Shown here: one piece after another, positions 16,324-25,151 of the stretch | Position numbering within the stretch: the first letter of the stretch is position 1 | Layout of the letters: the number at the start of each line of letters is the position of its first letter | From: an uncultured Bacillota bacterium | GTDB taxonomy: Bacteria > Bacillota > Dehalobacteriia > UBA7702 | Assembly (NCBI GenBank): GCA_934702375.1 | Contig: CAKUYE010000001.1 | Span: 124,001-188,000, forward strand | DNA length: 64,000 bases | Direction of reading: 5' to 3' | The notes under the pieces: generated by a model | Database searches by the model: none | What the model was told of the DNA's origin: nothing | What the model saw: only the letters and a program-made list of their open reading frames with translations | Program-made: the position numbers and the translations under genes

Positions 16324-16449
16324 AAAGGGTGCGATAAATAGCTTAGACTCGGTAAAAACTTTGCGGCGTGGTCGGCAGGTATACTTAGACGTATCCTGAC
16401 GGCCGCGGCGCAATGATTTTGCCGAGTATCAGCTATTTAGCGCGCCCGC
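16324..16449. repeat. Structured repeat, copy A
   Basis: About 126 bp that folds as one long imperfect hairpin: GGGTGCG/CGCGCCC outer stem, AAATAGCT (16336-16343) / AGCTATTT (16431-16438), CTCGG/CCGAG, and CAGG-TATAC/GTAT-CCTG (16376-16384 with 16391-16398). A second copy with compensatory changes is at 50006-50156. The stop of the ABC permease gene lies inside the element. Origin and role unknown. Confidence 0.75.
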
Positions 16450-17332
16450 AGCGTGTTCGTATTGCCAGATACAATACTATTAGCCCTACAATACTTCCCA
16501 CCAAAATCAAATACATCGCTCCCAAGGAAACTTTATCCCCAAAGAAATAAAGGTTGCAATCGACGCTGTCCCGGATGGCGGTCATTACCTCTTGAGGGAA
16601 GCCGGAATCCGACATTTCCGCAAAGGCTCCCTTCATCGCATGATTCCGCAGCAGAGAGGTACCGTAGGTGCCGGGGAGAAAGGATAGCACCTTTTGCAGC
16701 CCCGGGGAGAAGCTGGAGATGGGCATATAAGCACCGCAGACAAAGCCGTAACCGGCACTGACAATGGTACCCACAGCCGAAGCCTGACCTTGGGTGGACA
16801 GGGGAAGGATCACACAGGAGGAAAGGGCCGTACCAAAAAGCACCAGAAAAATCACATCCAACACCATAGCGGCAACATCCCCAAAAGAAAGATACCAACC
16901 GACAATAGCCAAATAGCCCAAACAAACCGCTGTAGCTGCAAGACAAATCAGCAAGGAAGAAATAAGAGTAGAAAGATAATAACTCAATGCAAGCGTGGAG
17001 GGCGACAACGGTGCGATGGTGAGATCCCGTCGGGCACCGCTGACTTTGTCCTGCACCATCAGAAGGTTCGAACAAAAAGCCACGGTAACGCAGCTGACGG
17101 CGAGAAGAGAGGAAACAAGCTGGCCGCCGACACAGCCCTTGATTACCGCATCGGAGACTGTTGTTCCGGCGGCATCCAGAGCGGAACGAAAGGAATCCTC
17201 ATAGATATTGCCAAGAAAAGTGCCATAAAGAACCAACAGAATCATCGGCGTGATGAGAGATGTCAAAAACATCCCTTTATCCCGAAAATATAGCTTTGTA
17301 TTGCGCCGGATCAGAGCATAAAGCTTTGTCAT
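16433..17332 (-). CDS. ABC-2 type transporter permease
   Basis: A 299-residue membrane protein with six predicted segments and the ABC-2 pattern: N-terminal RNTKLYFRDKGMFL, then a long extracellular stretch, SGARRDLTIAPLSPSTLALS before the second membrane block, and GAYMPISSFSPGLQKVLSFLPGTYG. Pairs with the upstream ATPase; the start ATG overlaps the ATPase stop. The likely substrate is a drug, peptide or lipid-linked compound, not identifiable. The last codons lie inside structured repeat copy A. Confidence 0.85.
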   Translation of the reverse strand: MTKLYALIRRNTKLYFRDKGMFLTSLITPMILLVLYGTFLGNIYEDSFRSALDAAGTTVSDAVIKGCVGGQLVSSLLAVSCVTVAFCSNLLMVQDKVSGARRDLTIAPLSPSTLALSYYLSTLISSLLICLAATAVCLGYLAIVGWYLSFGDVAAMVLDVIFLVLFGTALSSCVILPLSTQGQASAVGTIVSAGYGFVCGAYMPISSFSPGLQKVLSFLPGTYGTSLLRNHAMKGAFAEMSDSGFPQEVMTAIRDSVDCNLYFFGDKVSLGAMYLILVGSIVGLIVLYLAIRTRCGRAK

Positions 17333-18243
17333 CAGGCCTCACCTCCCATCAGTTTTTTTCCGGTCACCGCCAAAAAGACATCATCCATCTTCCCTTTGGT
17401 GATTTCATAATCACGAAACAGCTCCGGATATTTCAAGATCAATGCCGTTGCAGCAGCAGTATCGGTTACCGCAACGCGGTAGCCGTCTCGAATTCTCTCT
17501 CCGGACAAACCGGCCTTTGCCAAATCCTCGGGTGAAACACCGTAAAAGGTAATAAAATCCCCGGTATATGCATTTTTCAATGCCAAAGGCGTACCCTCCG
17601 CAGAAATGCTGCCATGATCCAGAATCACGACATAATCGGCATCGGCGGCCTCCTCCATATAATGAGTCGTGAGAAACACCGTCATATTTTCTTTATGACG
17701 CAAATCATCAACGACTCGCCAAAGAATACTTCGAGTTTGAGGATCCAACCCGGTAGTAGGCTCATCAAGAATCAAAATCTTTGGCCGATGAAGCAACGCC
17801 CGGGCAATATCGATGCGGCGTCGCTGGCCGCCGGAAAGCTTACCCAAAGGACGTTTCAGGAATTCCTTGAATTCCAACAACTCTGCCAATTCCCCGATAC
17901 GCTCTTTCAATTCTTTTTTTTCAATGCCGTACAATGCACCGCGACTGATAAGGTTATCCCATACCGAAAGCTCCTTATCCAGTACAGAGCCTTGAAACAC
18001 AACACCAAGACTGCTTTTAACGGCATCCGGATCCCGATCCAAATCGGTACCGCAAATCATCACCGTGCCGCTGTTCTTTCTCAGTTGTCCGCAAAGAATG
18101 TTGATTGTAGTTGATTTTCCGGCCCCATTGACACCAAGAAAAGCAAACAGCTCACCTTCTTTTACAGAAAAGCTGAGATCCTGCACGGCTTTGACCTCCC
18201 CAAAGGTTTTACAAAGATTCCGGATCTCAATGATATTCGCCAC
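17332..18243 (-). CDS. ABC transporter ATP-binding protein (DrrA/NodI-like)
   Basis: A 303-residue ATPase with Walker A GVNGAGKST, signature LSGGQRRRIDIARALLH, Walker B ILILDEPTTGLDP and H-loop TTHYMEEA. About 85 residues C-terminal to the nucleotide-binding domain are typical of the DrrA class. It energises the permease encoded immediately downstream. Probably co-transcribed with the CPBP gene 46 bp upstream. Confidence 0.9.
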   Translation of the reverse strand: MANIIEIRNLCKTFGEVKAVQDLSFSVKEGELFAFLGVNGAGKSTTINILCGQLRKNSGTVMICGTDLDRDPDAVKSSLGVVFQGSVLDKELSVWDNLISRGALYGIEKKELKERIGELAELLEFKEFLKRPLGKLSGGQRRRIDIARALLHRPKILILDEPTTGLDPQTRSILWRVVDDLRHKENMTVFLTTHYMEEAADADYVVILDHGSISAEGTPLALKNAYTGDFITFYGVSPEDLAKAGLSGERIRDGYRVAVTDTAAATALILKYPELFRDYEITKGKMDDVFLAVTGKKLMGGEA

Positions 18244-18289
18244 GTTGATTTCCTCCGTTTTCTTTCTAATTTACTTTAAAACGCAATAA

Positions 18290-19054
18290 TTACAATAACC
18301 ATAGCCAGATCAGCTTGGAAATGATATGAGTGCCGGCATGGCCGATCATGGCATACTGAATGCCATACCTGCGGTAAAGCCAACCAAAAGCAACCCCCAA
18401 AACGCCATTGAGCAAAATGGTGCGTACCAATACCAAAACGGTGATGCCGCCAAAGATCCCGGCGGCCGCCGGTAAATGGCCCAAGGCAAAAAGCAAAGCG
18501 CTGAGAATGTTCGCCCAAATAAAAACCGACACCGGCGGCTGCGCCGCTTTACGACAAAACAACTTCCAGAAAAGCCAACTGAAGAGAGACATCAGCAGCA
18601 AACGCATGAGCACTTCTTCTATAATGCCACCGTAAAAAATAGATGCCAGCCAGTTATCCAAGCTGCGATAAAGCAAACCATCCTGATACAGAGCCTTTAC
18701 CCCCGGGATCAAACTGCCAAAAATCCAATAATCCAAGGCCATCACAACACCACAAGCCACTGTAAGCCCAAGGCAAGGCAAAAACCCCTGTTTCTTTATC
18801 GTAAACGGCTTCATCAGCCCGATTTTCACCGAAAGCAGATAGCCGCAAACACCGCAGAGAAAGGCATAGATGAGGCTCTGCCCCATAGAAACCAATGCCA
18901 GAATATCCACACTGCCCAGCTGTTCCAACAAAATCTTTTGCATATCGGAAGTATAGGAAGCAAAGGCATATCGGCCGGTAAAATACCCGCCAACAGCAGC
19001 AACCGGCAACAAACACAGTCCAAACAACAATGCCTTTTTCAGTTCTTTTTTCAT
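18290..19054 (-). CDS. CPBP-family intramembrane metalloprotease (CAAX/Abi)
   Basis: A 254-residue polytopic membrane protein. The family signature is in order: EEVLMR (EExxxR), then ALLFALGH (FxxxH) and a distal GHAGTHI. Such glutamic-type intramembrane proteases occur in prenyl-protein processing and in bacteriocin self-immunity. ATG 19054 has AAGGAG 8 nt upstream; a TTG six bases earlier is less likely. It is the first gene of a module with an ABC-2 exporter, with a divergent XRE regulator, an arrangement that fits antimicrobial resistance or immunity (inference). Confidence 0.83.
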   Translation of the reverse strand: MKKELKKALLFGLCLLPVAAVGGYFTGRYAFASYTSDMQKILLEQLGSVDILALVSMGQSLIYAFLCGVCGYLLSVKIGLMKPFTIKKQGFLPCLGLTVACGVVMALDYWIFGSLIPGVKALYQDGLLYRSLDNWLASIFYGGIIEEVLMRLLLMSLFSWLFWKLFCRKAAQPPVSVFIWANILSALLFALGHLPAAAGIFGGITVLVLVRTILLNGVLGVAFGWLYRRYGIQYAMIGHAGTHIISKLIWLWLL

Positions 19055-19192
19055 AAACAAAACTCCTTTTCACTACGATTTTCATCCATCATAGCACATA
19101 ACCCTACGTCACAAGGAAGCTTTTTTTATAAAGAAACAGAAAAAAACGACTCCACGCCACTCTGTATCAGGAAAATACGCAATGCTGCATTT

Positions 19193-19222
19193 ATTATATA
19201 AAAAGAAAACAAGGCTTGTCAA
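19193..19222 (-). promoter_or_regulatory. Promoter of the CPBP-ABC operon
   Basis: TTGACA (19217-19222), 18-bp spacer, TATAAT (19193-19198) on the minus strand, giving a leader of about 130 nt. The intergenic stretch 19055-19359 holds this and the start of the XRE gene. Confidence 0.7.
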
Positions 19223-19359
19223 CTGCGGTATTCTCAAACTGCAACAAATCATCCATAGCAGGTTATATCCGTTTTCCACCAAAAATCTACCAATGGGGGG
19301 ATGCTTCTATCGTCATTTTGAGGTATACTTTAAATATCAAAACGAAGGAGGACCTCCAA

Positions 19360-19821
19360 ATGAATCAAGCCGAAATCGGAAAATATATTGCACATAAGCG
19401 CCGGGAGAAAAATCTGACCCAGGAACAGCTGGCGGAAAAAATCGGCGTTTCCAATAAGACAATCTCAAAATGGGAAAACGGAAAAAATATGCCGGATTAC
19501 AGCATGATCGAACCGCTCTGTGATGCGCTTTCTGTTACACCATCCGAGCTGATGAGCGCCAAGGACGCCGTAGAAATCAGCCACCCTAATGAGGACATAC
19601 AAATTCTTGAATTGCTGCGCCGAACACAGGAGCTGGAACGGCAAAAAAATATCCTTTACGGCCTAATCCTGATCATCCTCGGCATTGCCTGCAATGCTCT
19701 GTCGGGAACGATCCATGGATCGGCAGTAAAGGACTTCTTTTCCGGATTACTAATGGGGTTGTCCATTACGGAAATGTTGGCAGGGATCATCGTAATCGGG
19801 AAATATACTTTAAAAAAGTAA
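19360..19821 (+). CDS. XRE-family regulator with C-terminal membrane segments
   Basis: A 153-residue protein. The helix-turn-helix is at residues 5-60 (LTQEQLAEKIGVSNKTISKWE); a helical linker follows, then two hydrophobic segments (LYGLILIILGIACNAL and a second near the end), so it may be membrane-tethered. GAAGGAGG precedes ATG 19360; frames starting at 19216 would cross the promoter region. It is divergent from the CPBP-ABC operon and probably regulates it. Confidence 0.82.
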   Translation: MNQAEIGKYIAHKRREKNLTQEQLAEKIGVSNKTISKWENGKNMPDYSMIEPLCDALSVTPSELMSAKDAVEISHPNEDIQILELLRRTQELERQKNILYGLILIILGIACNALSGTIHGSAVKDFFSGLLMGLSITEMLAGIIVIGKYTLKK

Positions 19822-19860
19822 GATCCGCTTTAATAAATATCGCCAGAGGCCGCTCATCCG

Positions 19861-20262
19861 AGAGACAAAGCGTATATTGAGATATCCGTCCAAAGCCCTT
19901 TAAGTAAGCTGCCGAAAATCGAAATCAACGAACTGAAAAATACACCCTGCATCCTTGTGACCAACGAAAATACAAAAGAGGAAGAACAACAATACTGCGA
20001 AAAAATCATCGATCTAAAGAGCAGCAGCGATATCCTTGCCGATTCTCTTCAGGAAGCAAGGCTGAAAATTGTCACGGGCCAGGGATACATGCCCCTCGAC
20101 ATCATCAGCGAAGAGCCTCAAAGGAATACGGCCATCCGAAGAATTCCCCTCACCCGAGAATCGGAACCTATCACCAAAACCTATTGCGCCTTTTGGAAAA
20201 AGAATCGTTCGGAAGATTCCATCGAAGCATTCGCAAAGATCCTAAAAAACCAATTTCAATAA
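19861..20262 (+). pseudogene. Remnant of a LysR-family regulator (substrate-binding half)
   Basis: In-frame sequence resembles the C-terminal effector domain of LysR proteins: IEINELKNTPCILV, LADSLQEARLKIVTGQGYMPL and RIPLTRESEPITKTYCAFW. The N-terminal winged helix is absent. A GTG at 19957 could start a short product, but it would be only the end of the domain, so a relic is the better reading. Confidence 0.72.
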
Positions 20263-20285
20263 TACAACCAACATTCCAACCTCAA

Positions 20286-20317
20286 AAAACGGAGAGCCAC
20301 AAAAAGCTCTCCGTTTT
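20286..20317. terminator. Bidirectional terminator
   Basis: 12-bp stem AAAACGGAGAGC (20286-20297) / GCTCTCCGTTTT (20306-20317) between the LysR relic and the convergent SLH gene. Confidence 0.85.
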
Positions 20318-20334
20318 GTATTCTATTTATGAAC

Positions 20335-22611
20335 TTACTCTCCCAAGGCTCGCCAGAGGAAGGTTACGATTTGGGCTCTGGTGCAATTCATTTCGGGACT
20401 GAAGGTTGTGGTATCGGTGCCCATCGTCACTTTTTGCTGCACTGCCCATAATACGGCATTGCAATAATAAGCATCGGCAGAGACATCGGTAAAGGGGTTT
20501 TCCGTACCGGTCGGCGGCATTTTTTGGGAGCGCCAAAGGAAGGTTACGATCTGCCCTCGGGAACAAACAGCATCAGGACTGAACTCCGTAGCAGAGGTAC
20601 CTTTTGTAATCCCCTCTTCCACAGCCCAGCGTACCGCATCAAAATAGTAGCTGCCCTCGGTCACATCATCAAAAGGCATGGCCGCAGATTTCGGTTCCGG
20701 CGAACCGGCGGCCCGCCACAGAAAAGTAACGGCCTGACCACGGGTGCAGGGTTCCTCCGGAGAAAATGTGCTTTCGGTAGTGCCCCGGGTAATATCCTTT
20801 TCCACCGCCCACAAAACCGCCTTTTCATAGTAGCTGTCGGCAGGGACATCCACAAAAGGATTTGCAATGTCAAAGACTCCACAGATTTTTACATCCGCCG
20901 CCGGCATTACAAAGGAGGCACCCTCGGCCTTTTCCGGCTCAATCACGGTTACATCACCCGACTCCACAGCCCAAGTTACAAAGGCTTTACCTGCCGGAAT
21001 CGCCGCCGTTAAGGTCACAATAGCCCCTTCCTTCGCCGTGGTTATGGCATCTCCGGCAACATTTGCGGCAGAACCGCCGGTAATATCAATGGTATATTCA
21101 TAGAACGGATCCTTCTCAAATTCCCCTCGGATTTCAACATCAGCCTCAGGCATAACAAAGGAATGATCTTTCATTTCTGTATAGGTCTTGCCCTCATCGG
21201 CGGTATAAGAAAGGCTTTTTAACCGATATCCCCGGGCCGGCTCCGTTGTAACCTCGATGGTATCTCCACGAGGAGCCGTTGTCTTACTTGCGGTTACCGT
21301 GCCGTTAGTGGAATCCTTTACCGAAATATTATAAGTAATTTCCTGCCATTTGGCATAGTAGGTTTTATCACCGGTTTCCCCCACAGACTGCGCTGTAACC
21401 GGTTCTCCCTGGAATTCCGGGTTGGTATACCAACCGACAAATCGGTAACCGTCCTTATGGACATCCTCTTCCGTGGGAAGCTCAAAGCCTTCCCGCTCTA
21501 CCGTATATTTTCCCGGGAAAGGGCAGGTCGTACCGGCATCGGATCCCCAATCCGAAGGATTGGTCTTTTCACCGCCGTTCAGCTCATAGGAAATGGCATA
21601 AAGCCGAGGATAGCTCCGGACCGTGATTTCAATAGAACTTCCGGCAGGAACCTCATCGGGTGTATAGACATTGAATCTCCCCGACGAAAGAAAAGACATT
21701 TGGAGATTACGTTTTTGGGGCTGCAGCATGGCGATGAAGCTATAAGTATACCCCTCATCAACTTTTATCTCCACGGGGAAAATAAGCCCCGCCCACATCG
21801 CTGTAAAAAACAACCGCACTTCACAATGGGCGTCCCCATACCCTTTTACAGGAATGGAAGTATTGCCGGAATCTTGCCACCTGGCAACCAAAGCCTTGGC
21901 TCCGGTCTGATATGGTGCGATACTTGTGTAAGGCCCAAGCCAATAATCGCCTTTGTTTTCATACCAGCCCACGAATTGACTGTTATCCTTCGTAATATTA
22001 CCGGCGGTAGGCAGCTGCAAAGCTTCTCCTGCCACGTATTTCGTCGGCGGCGTATAGCCGCTTCCGGATGTATTCCATTGACCGCCGCCGAGGTCATAAG
22101 TGAGGGGGTAGGATAGCTTCACGGTGTACTCCGGCGAAGTTACCATTTGATAAGAGTTATTTCCCACATAAGAAGCATCTCCTTGTAGGGACCAGGTTTG
22201 GTTATCCACCCGCACAATCAAACCATTCTGGGGCAGTTTATGGGTAGCGGCATTTTTGCCGTTAAAGGTCTCTTTCATGCTGATGCGCACCTGGCAGGAA
22301 AAACGATAGACCCCCTCGGTAAAAGTCTCCGAGGAGTAAAGAGGAATGGCACGCCAGGTATCCCCCTCTTTCTTTTCCCATTTGCTATCGTAGTTATCCG
22401 TAAAGAAATAGGCAGGCTCACCGTCAATCACCCTGAAGGAAGGTATGGTGATCCGTTCCCCATATTCGGGTCGTACCGGTTTATCGGCACCCACTGCCGT
22501 AATACCGGTAATGACCGTTCGCGTATCCTCGGCAAATACGGCGGTAGGCAGCAAAGCCCATACCATAAGAAAAGTGAGCAGCAGGCTCAAAAGTCTGTGT
22601 GTTCGCTTCAT
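20335..22611 (-). CDS. Secreted InlB-repeat protein with three SLH domains
   Basis: A 758-residue exported protein with signal peptide (cleavage near VFAED). It has an unassigned N-terminal region, two Listeria-Bacteroides (InlB B-type) repeats (FVGWYENKGDYW and FVGWYTNPEFQGEPVT...KTYYAKW), two further beta repeats ending FVMPEADVEIRGEF and FVMPAADVKICGVF, and three SLH domains at about 575-758 (ADSYYEKAVLWAVEKDITRG and two similar units, each ending TFLWR). Attached to the cell wall; probably a surface adhesin or structural protein. Own promoter; AAGGAGG before the ATG. Confidence 0.85.
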   Translation of the reverse strand: MKRTHRLLSLLLTFLMVWALLPTAVFAEDTRTVITGITAVGADKPVRPEYGERITIPSFRVIDGEPAYFFTDNYDSKWEKKEGDTWRAIPLYSSETFTEGVYRFSCQVRISMKETFNGKNAATHKLPQNGLIVRVDNQTWSLQGDASYVGNNSYQMVTSPEYTVKLSYPLTYDLGGGQWNTSGSGYTPPTKYVAGEALQLPTAGNITKDNSQFVGWYENKGDYWLGPYTSIAPYQTGAKALVARWQDSGNTSIPVKGYGDAHCEVRLFFTAMWAGLIFPVEIKVDEGYTYSFIAMLQPQKRNLQMSFLSSGRFNVYTPDEVPAGSSIEITVRSYPRLYAISYELNGGEKTNPSDWGSDAGTTCPFPGKYTVEREGFELPTEEDVHKDGYRFVGWYTNPEFQGEPVTAQSVGETGDKTYYAKWQEITYNISVKDSTNGTVTASKTTAPRGDTIEVTTEPARGYRLKSLSYTADEGKTYTEMKDHSFVMPEADVEIRGEFEKDPFYEYTIDITGGSAANVAGDAITTAKEGAIVTLTAAIPAGKAFVTWAVESGDVTVIEPEKAEGASFVMPAADVKICGVFDIANPFVDVPADSYYEKAVLWAVEKDITRGTTESTFSPEEPCTRGQAVTFLWRAAGSPEPKSAAMPFDDVTEGSYYFDAVRWAVEEGITKGTSATEFSPDAVCSRGQIVTFLWRSQKMPPTGTENPFTDVSADAYYCNAVLWAVQQKVTMGTDTTTFSPEMNCTRAQIVTFLWRALGE

Positions 22612-22723
22612 TTGTTTTCCTCCTTGTTTCTCCCTGTAGGGACAGCCCTCTTTCTTTACGTATATATGTTTTACAATATCGACAAAAAGAGGGACAGATC
22701 TTCACAAACGATCTATATCCAAC

Positions 22724-22751
22724 ATTGTACCGATATTTTCCTTTTTGTCAA
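22724..22751 (-). promoter_or_regulatory. Promoter of the InlB-SLH gene
   Basis: TTGACA (22746-22751), 16-bp spacer, TACAAT (22724-22729) on the minus strand. The leader contains a perfect CCCTCTTT/AAAGAGGG stem and a repeated CTGTCCCT. Confidence 0.7.
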
Positions 22752-22876
22752 TATCACTTTTACCGGTAAAGCCAAATTTTTTTGAGCACCTAAGATACAC
22801 CGAACAAACCTTTCAGGAAAGAGGATGTATGAGATGCGATCTCCGGGCATAAAATAGGCCATGGAGGTGGTTTCGA

Positions 22877-23347
22877 TTGAAGCATAAGATATTACGGTTA
22901 TTGATCTGCATTGGGATTCCCCTGGGGGTCGGCGGACTTTCGGCTTGGATTACCAAAAATAGCATGGACATCTTTGGGAAATTGGTACAACCGCCGCTAT
23001 CGCCGCCATCCTGGCTTTTCCCTGTAGTGTGGACAATCCTGTTCATCCTTATGGGAATCGCCTCTTACATGGTCGCCACCCAACCGGAGCCACAGGGTTC
23101 TGTAGCCAAGGCCCTTCGGCTGTATGCCATACAGCTGGGGGTCAACTTTCTCTGGCCGATTCTGTTTTTCAACTTCTCTCTATACCTACCGGCCTTCCTC
23201 TGGCTTCTGCTGTTGTGGGCATTGATTCTCATTACAACTCTGAAATTCTATAAAATCTCCCCGGCAGCCGCCGGTCTCATGCTGCCTTACCTGCTGTGGG
23301 TAACTTTCGCCGGCTACCTGAACCTGGGAATCTACCTGCTGAATTGA
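22877..23347 (+). CDS. tspO: TspO/MBR-family tryptophan-rich sensory protein
   Basis: A 156-residue protein with five predicted membrane helices and the family motifs PPLSPPSWLFPVVWTILF near helix 2, QLGVNFLWPILFFNF and a C-terminal LLPYLLWVTFAGYLN-type helix. TspO binds porphyrins and related ligands in membranes. The start is TTG 22877 with GGAGGT eight bases upstream. It stands alone. It may relate to tetrapyrrole/corrinoid or oxidative-stress biology, but nothing in context proves that. Confidence 0.9.
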   Translation: MKHKILRLLICIGIPLGVGGLSAWITKNSMDIFGKLVQPPLSPPSWLFPVVWTILFILMGIASYMVATQPEPQGSVAKALRLYAIQLGVNFLWPILFFNFSLYLPAFLWLLLLWALILITTLKFYKISPAAAGLMLPYLLWVTFAGYLNLGIYLLN

Positions 23348-23418
23348 AATATCAATTCCACAAAAACCAGCTTATCGCACCTCTTTCAAAATTCGCAAAA
23401 ATGTACTTCTTTAAATAA

Positions 23419-23447
23419 TTGACTTTTTTTCTTGAATTTGCTATGAT
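23419..23447 (+). promoter_or_regulatory. Promoter of a putative small RNA
   Basis: TTGACT (23419-23424), 17-bp spacer, TATGAT (23442-23447), with no gene downstream before a terminator. Confidence 0.65.
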
Positions 23448-23453
23448 AAAAAT

Positions 23454-23531
23454 GCACATAATGCCTTATTTTTTGCCTAGTATACTTATGTGTGATCGTC
23501 TCGGACTATCCTCCGGGACGGTCTTTTTTTT
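23454..23531 (+). ncRNA. Putative small RNA of about 78 nt
   Basis: The predicted transcript contains hairpin CACATAA/TTATGTG (23455-23461 with 23486-23492) and ends in terminator stem GATCGTCTCGGA/TCCGGGACGGTC (23494-23505 with 23512-23523) plus eight T. No credible reading frame. It does not match an RNA family I know. Confidence 0.45.
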
Positions 23532-23536
23532 GCAAA

Positions 23537-23561
23537 CAAAAAAGCCCCGCTGTGCGAGGCT
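23537..23561 (-). terminator. Terminator after tRNA-Ala
   Basis: 8-bp stem AGCCTCGC/GCGGGGCT (minus strand, 23554-23561 with 23543-23550) followed by T residues. Confidence 0.8.
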
Positions 23562-23569
23562 ATTTCGTT

Positions 23570-23645
23570 TGGTGGAGATGGTGGGATTCGAACCCATGAC
23601 CTCTCGGATGCGAACCGAACGCTCTCCCAACTGAGCTACACCCCC
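23570..23645 (-). tRNA. tRNA-Ala (anticodon CGC)
   Basis: 76-nt cloverleaf with encoded CCA. Acceptor GGGGGTG/CATCTCC includes the alanine identity pair G3-U70, the anticodon loop is TTCGCAT, and the T loop is TTCGAAT. Confidence 0.93.
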
Positions 23646-23689
23646 ATATAGCTCTATTCTACCATTTTTTTTTATAAGATGCAATGCTT

Positions 23690-24232
23690 TTATTTCAGAT
23701 TTCGGGCAAAAGTATACACCTTTTCCAAGGCTTCTTCGGTAAGATCCTCCACTTCGTGGCAGCCCAGCGCCGCAAAGGTGCCAAGATCCTGCCAATGACA
23801 CCATTTGCACAGGGAGTGATAGGTGCCGCTCAAGCCATCCATTACCGCCGGATCCGAATCTCCGCCTGCAGCGACCAGCACCGCCTTTTGACCTTTTTCC
23901 CAAATTCCGTGCCCCAAGCTGTAGAACCGATCCAATACCGCCTTCAACTGGGCGGTCATGGAAAAATAATAGATCGGCGTAACCAAAACGATAAGATCGG
24001 CAGAAAGGATTTTCCCCTCCTCACCCAAAAGCGGTGCCATATCGTCATCAAAAACACATTTTCCCTTTTTACGGCAGGCATAACAGCCTTTACAGGGGGA
24101 TACTTTCATACGAGCCGCATCAAATCGATCCACATGGTGGCCGGCTTCTTCTGCACCTTTGATAAAGGCATCGGCTAAATGTGCAGTCACACCTTTTTTT
24201 CGGGGACTACCGGTAAGCATAAGAATATTCAT
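23690..24232 (-). CDS. Flavodoxin-fold iron-sulfur flavoprotein / NADPH-dependent FMN reductase-like
   Basis: A 180-residue protein opening MNILMLTGSPRKKGVT, the FMN phosphate loop, followed by PCKGCYACRKKGKCVFDDDM with four cysteines as in iron-sulfur flavoproteins, and TPIYYFSMTAQLKAVLDR. It probably moves electrons between ferredoxin or NAD(P)H and an unknown acceptor. ATG 24232 follows GAGGAGG; the longer frame to 24265 has no such site. Single gene. Confidence 0.83.
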   Translation of the reverse strand: MNILMLTGSPRKKGVTAHLADAFIKGAEEAGHHVDRFDAARMKVSPCKGCYACRKKGKCVFDDDMAPLLGEEGKILSADLIVLVTPIYYFSMTAQLKAVLDRFYSLGHGIWEKGQKAVLVAAGGDSDPAVMDGLSGTYHSLCKWCHWQDLGTFAALGCHEVEDLTEEALEKVYTFARNLK

Positions 24233-24362
24233 TATATATGCCCTCCTCTTGTAATGGTTTCTCATTCCTGTTATTTTTCATTATATTTTATCACCTATTG
24301 AAAGTCAATCATAAATCACCGGAGTTTTGTTGATACTATAAACAAAAAACGCAGGTGATATC

Positions 24363-25082
24363 ATGAATATTCTTTTAACCGAGTTGGGAGAAATTGCGGT
24401 GCGCTCCCTAATTTCCATCATTGCATTGTTTATCGTCGCCAAAATCATCGGCCCTCGACAAATCGCTCAATTAACCTTTTACGATTATATTTTGGGGATT
24501 ACCGTTGGTTCCATTGCCGCTGCCGTAGCCATTGACACTACACTGCCTCTTTGGGGCGGAGTGCTGGCTCTGGCCATCTACTGTATTGCATCGGTAGCCA
24601 TGGCCTATGGCGGTTCCAAAAGTATTCTTTGCCGTCGCTTCTTCACCGGAAAACCGGAGATATTACTTTACAAAGGAACTTTTATCGAAAAGAATTTAAA
24701 AAAGAACAAGCTGGATATGACCGATATCACCGGTATTTGCCGGGCCAACGGTTATTTTGACGTCAACGATCTGGAATATATCATCATTGAAACCAACGGA
24801 GCCTTATCTTTTTTACCGAAAAGCGAGAATGCACCTCTTACACCCAAAGATATGAGAATGCAACCGACCAAAGCAGAGCTTTCTGCCAATATCATCATTG
24901 ACGGCAAAACCATGGAAAACCATTTGGCATCCATCGGCAAAGACAAAGACTGGTTAAAAACCATTTTACAAAATGAACAGGTCAAGCCGGAAGATATTCT
25001 TTTAGCCACCGCCGACGAAAGCGGAAATTTTAAAATCTATAAAAAAAATCAAGATCCCAATCACACGGATCTCTTCGATTAA
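24363..25082 (+). CDS. DUF421 (YetF/YkjA family) membrane protein
   Basis: A 239-residue protein with three N-terminal membrane helices and the family motif GPRQIAQLTFYDYILGITVGS. The cytosolic C-terminal region contains GICRANGYFDVNDLEYIIIE, typical of DUF421. In sporeformers this family includes SpoVA-region and germination-associated members, but most are of unknown function. Tail residues 165-239 are family-variable. Located 70 bp before the CwlD-like amidase gene, on the same strand. Confidence 0.82.
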   Translation: MNILLTELGEIAVRSLISIIALFIVAKIIGPRQIAQLTFYDYILGITVGSIAAAVAIDTTLPLWGGVLALAIYCIASVAMAYGGSKSILCRRFFTGKPEILLYKGTFIEKNLKKNKLDMTDITGICRANGYFDVNDLEYIIIETNGALSFLPKSENAPLTPKDMRMQPTKAELSANIIIDGKTMENHLASIGKDKDWLKTILQNEQVKPEDILLATADESGNFKIYKKNQDPNHTDLFD

Positions 25083-25151
25083 AGGATATTCATAGAACGA
25101 GGTAAAGGGCATAAACTGATAGTAATTGACGAAAAACCGGGGTACATTCCC

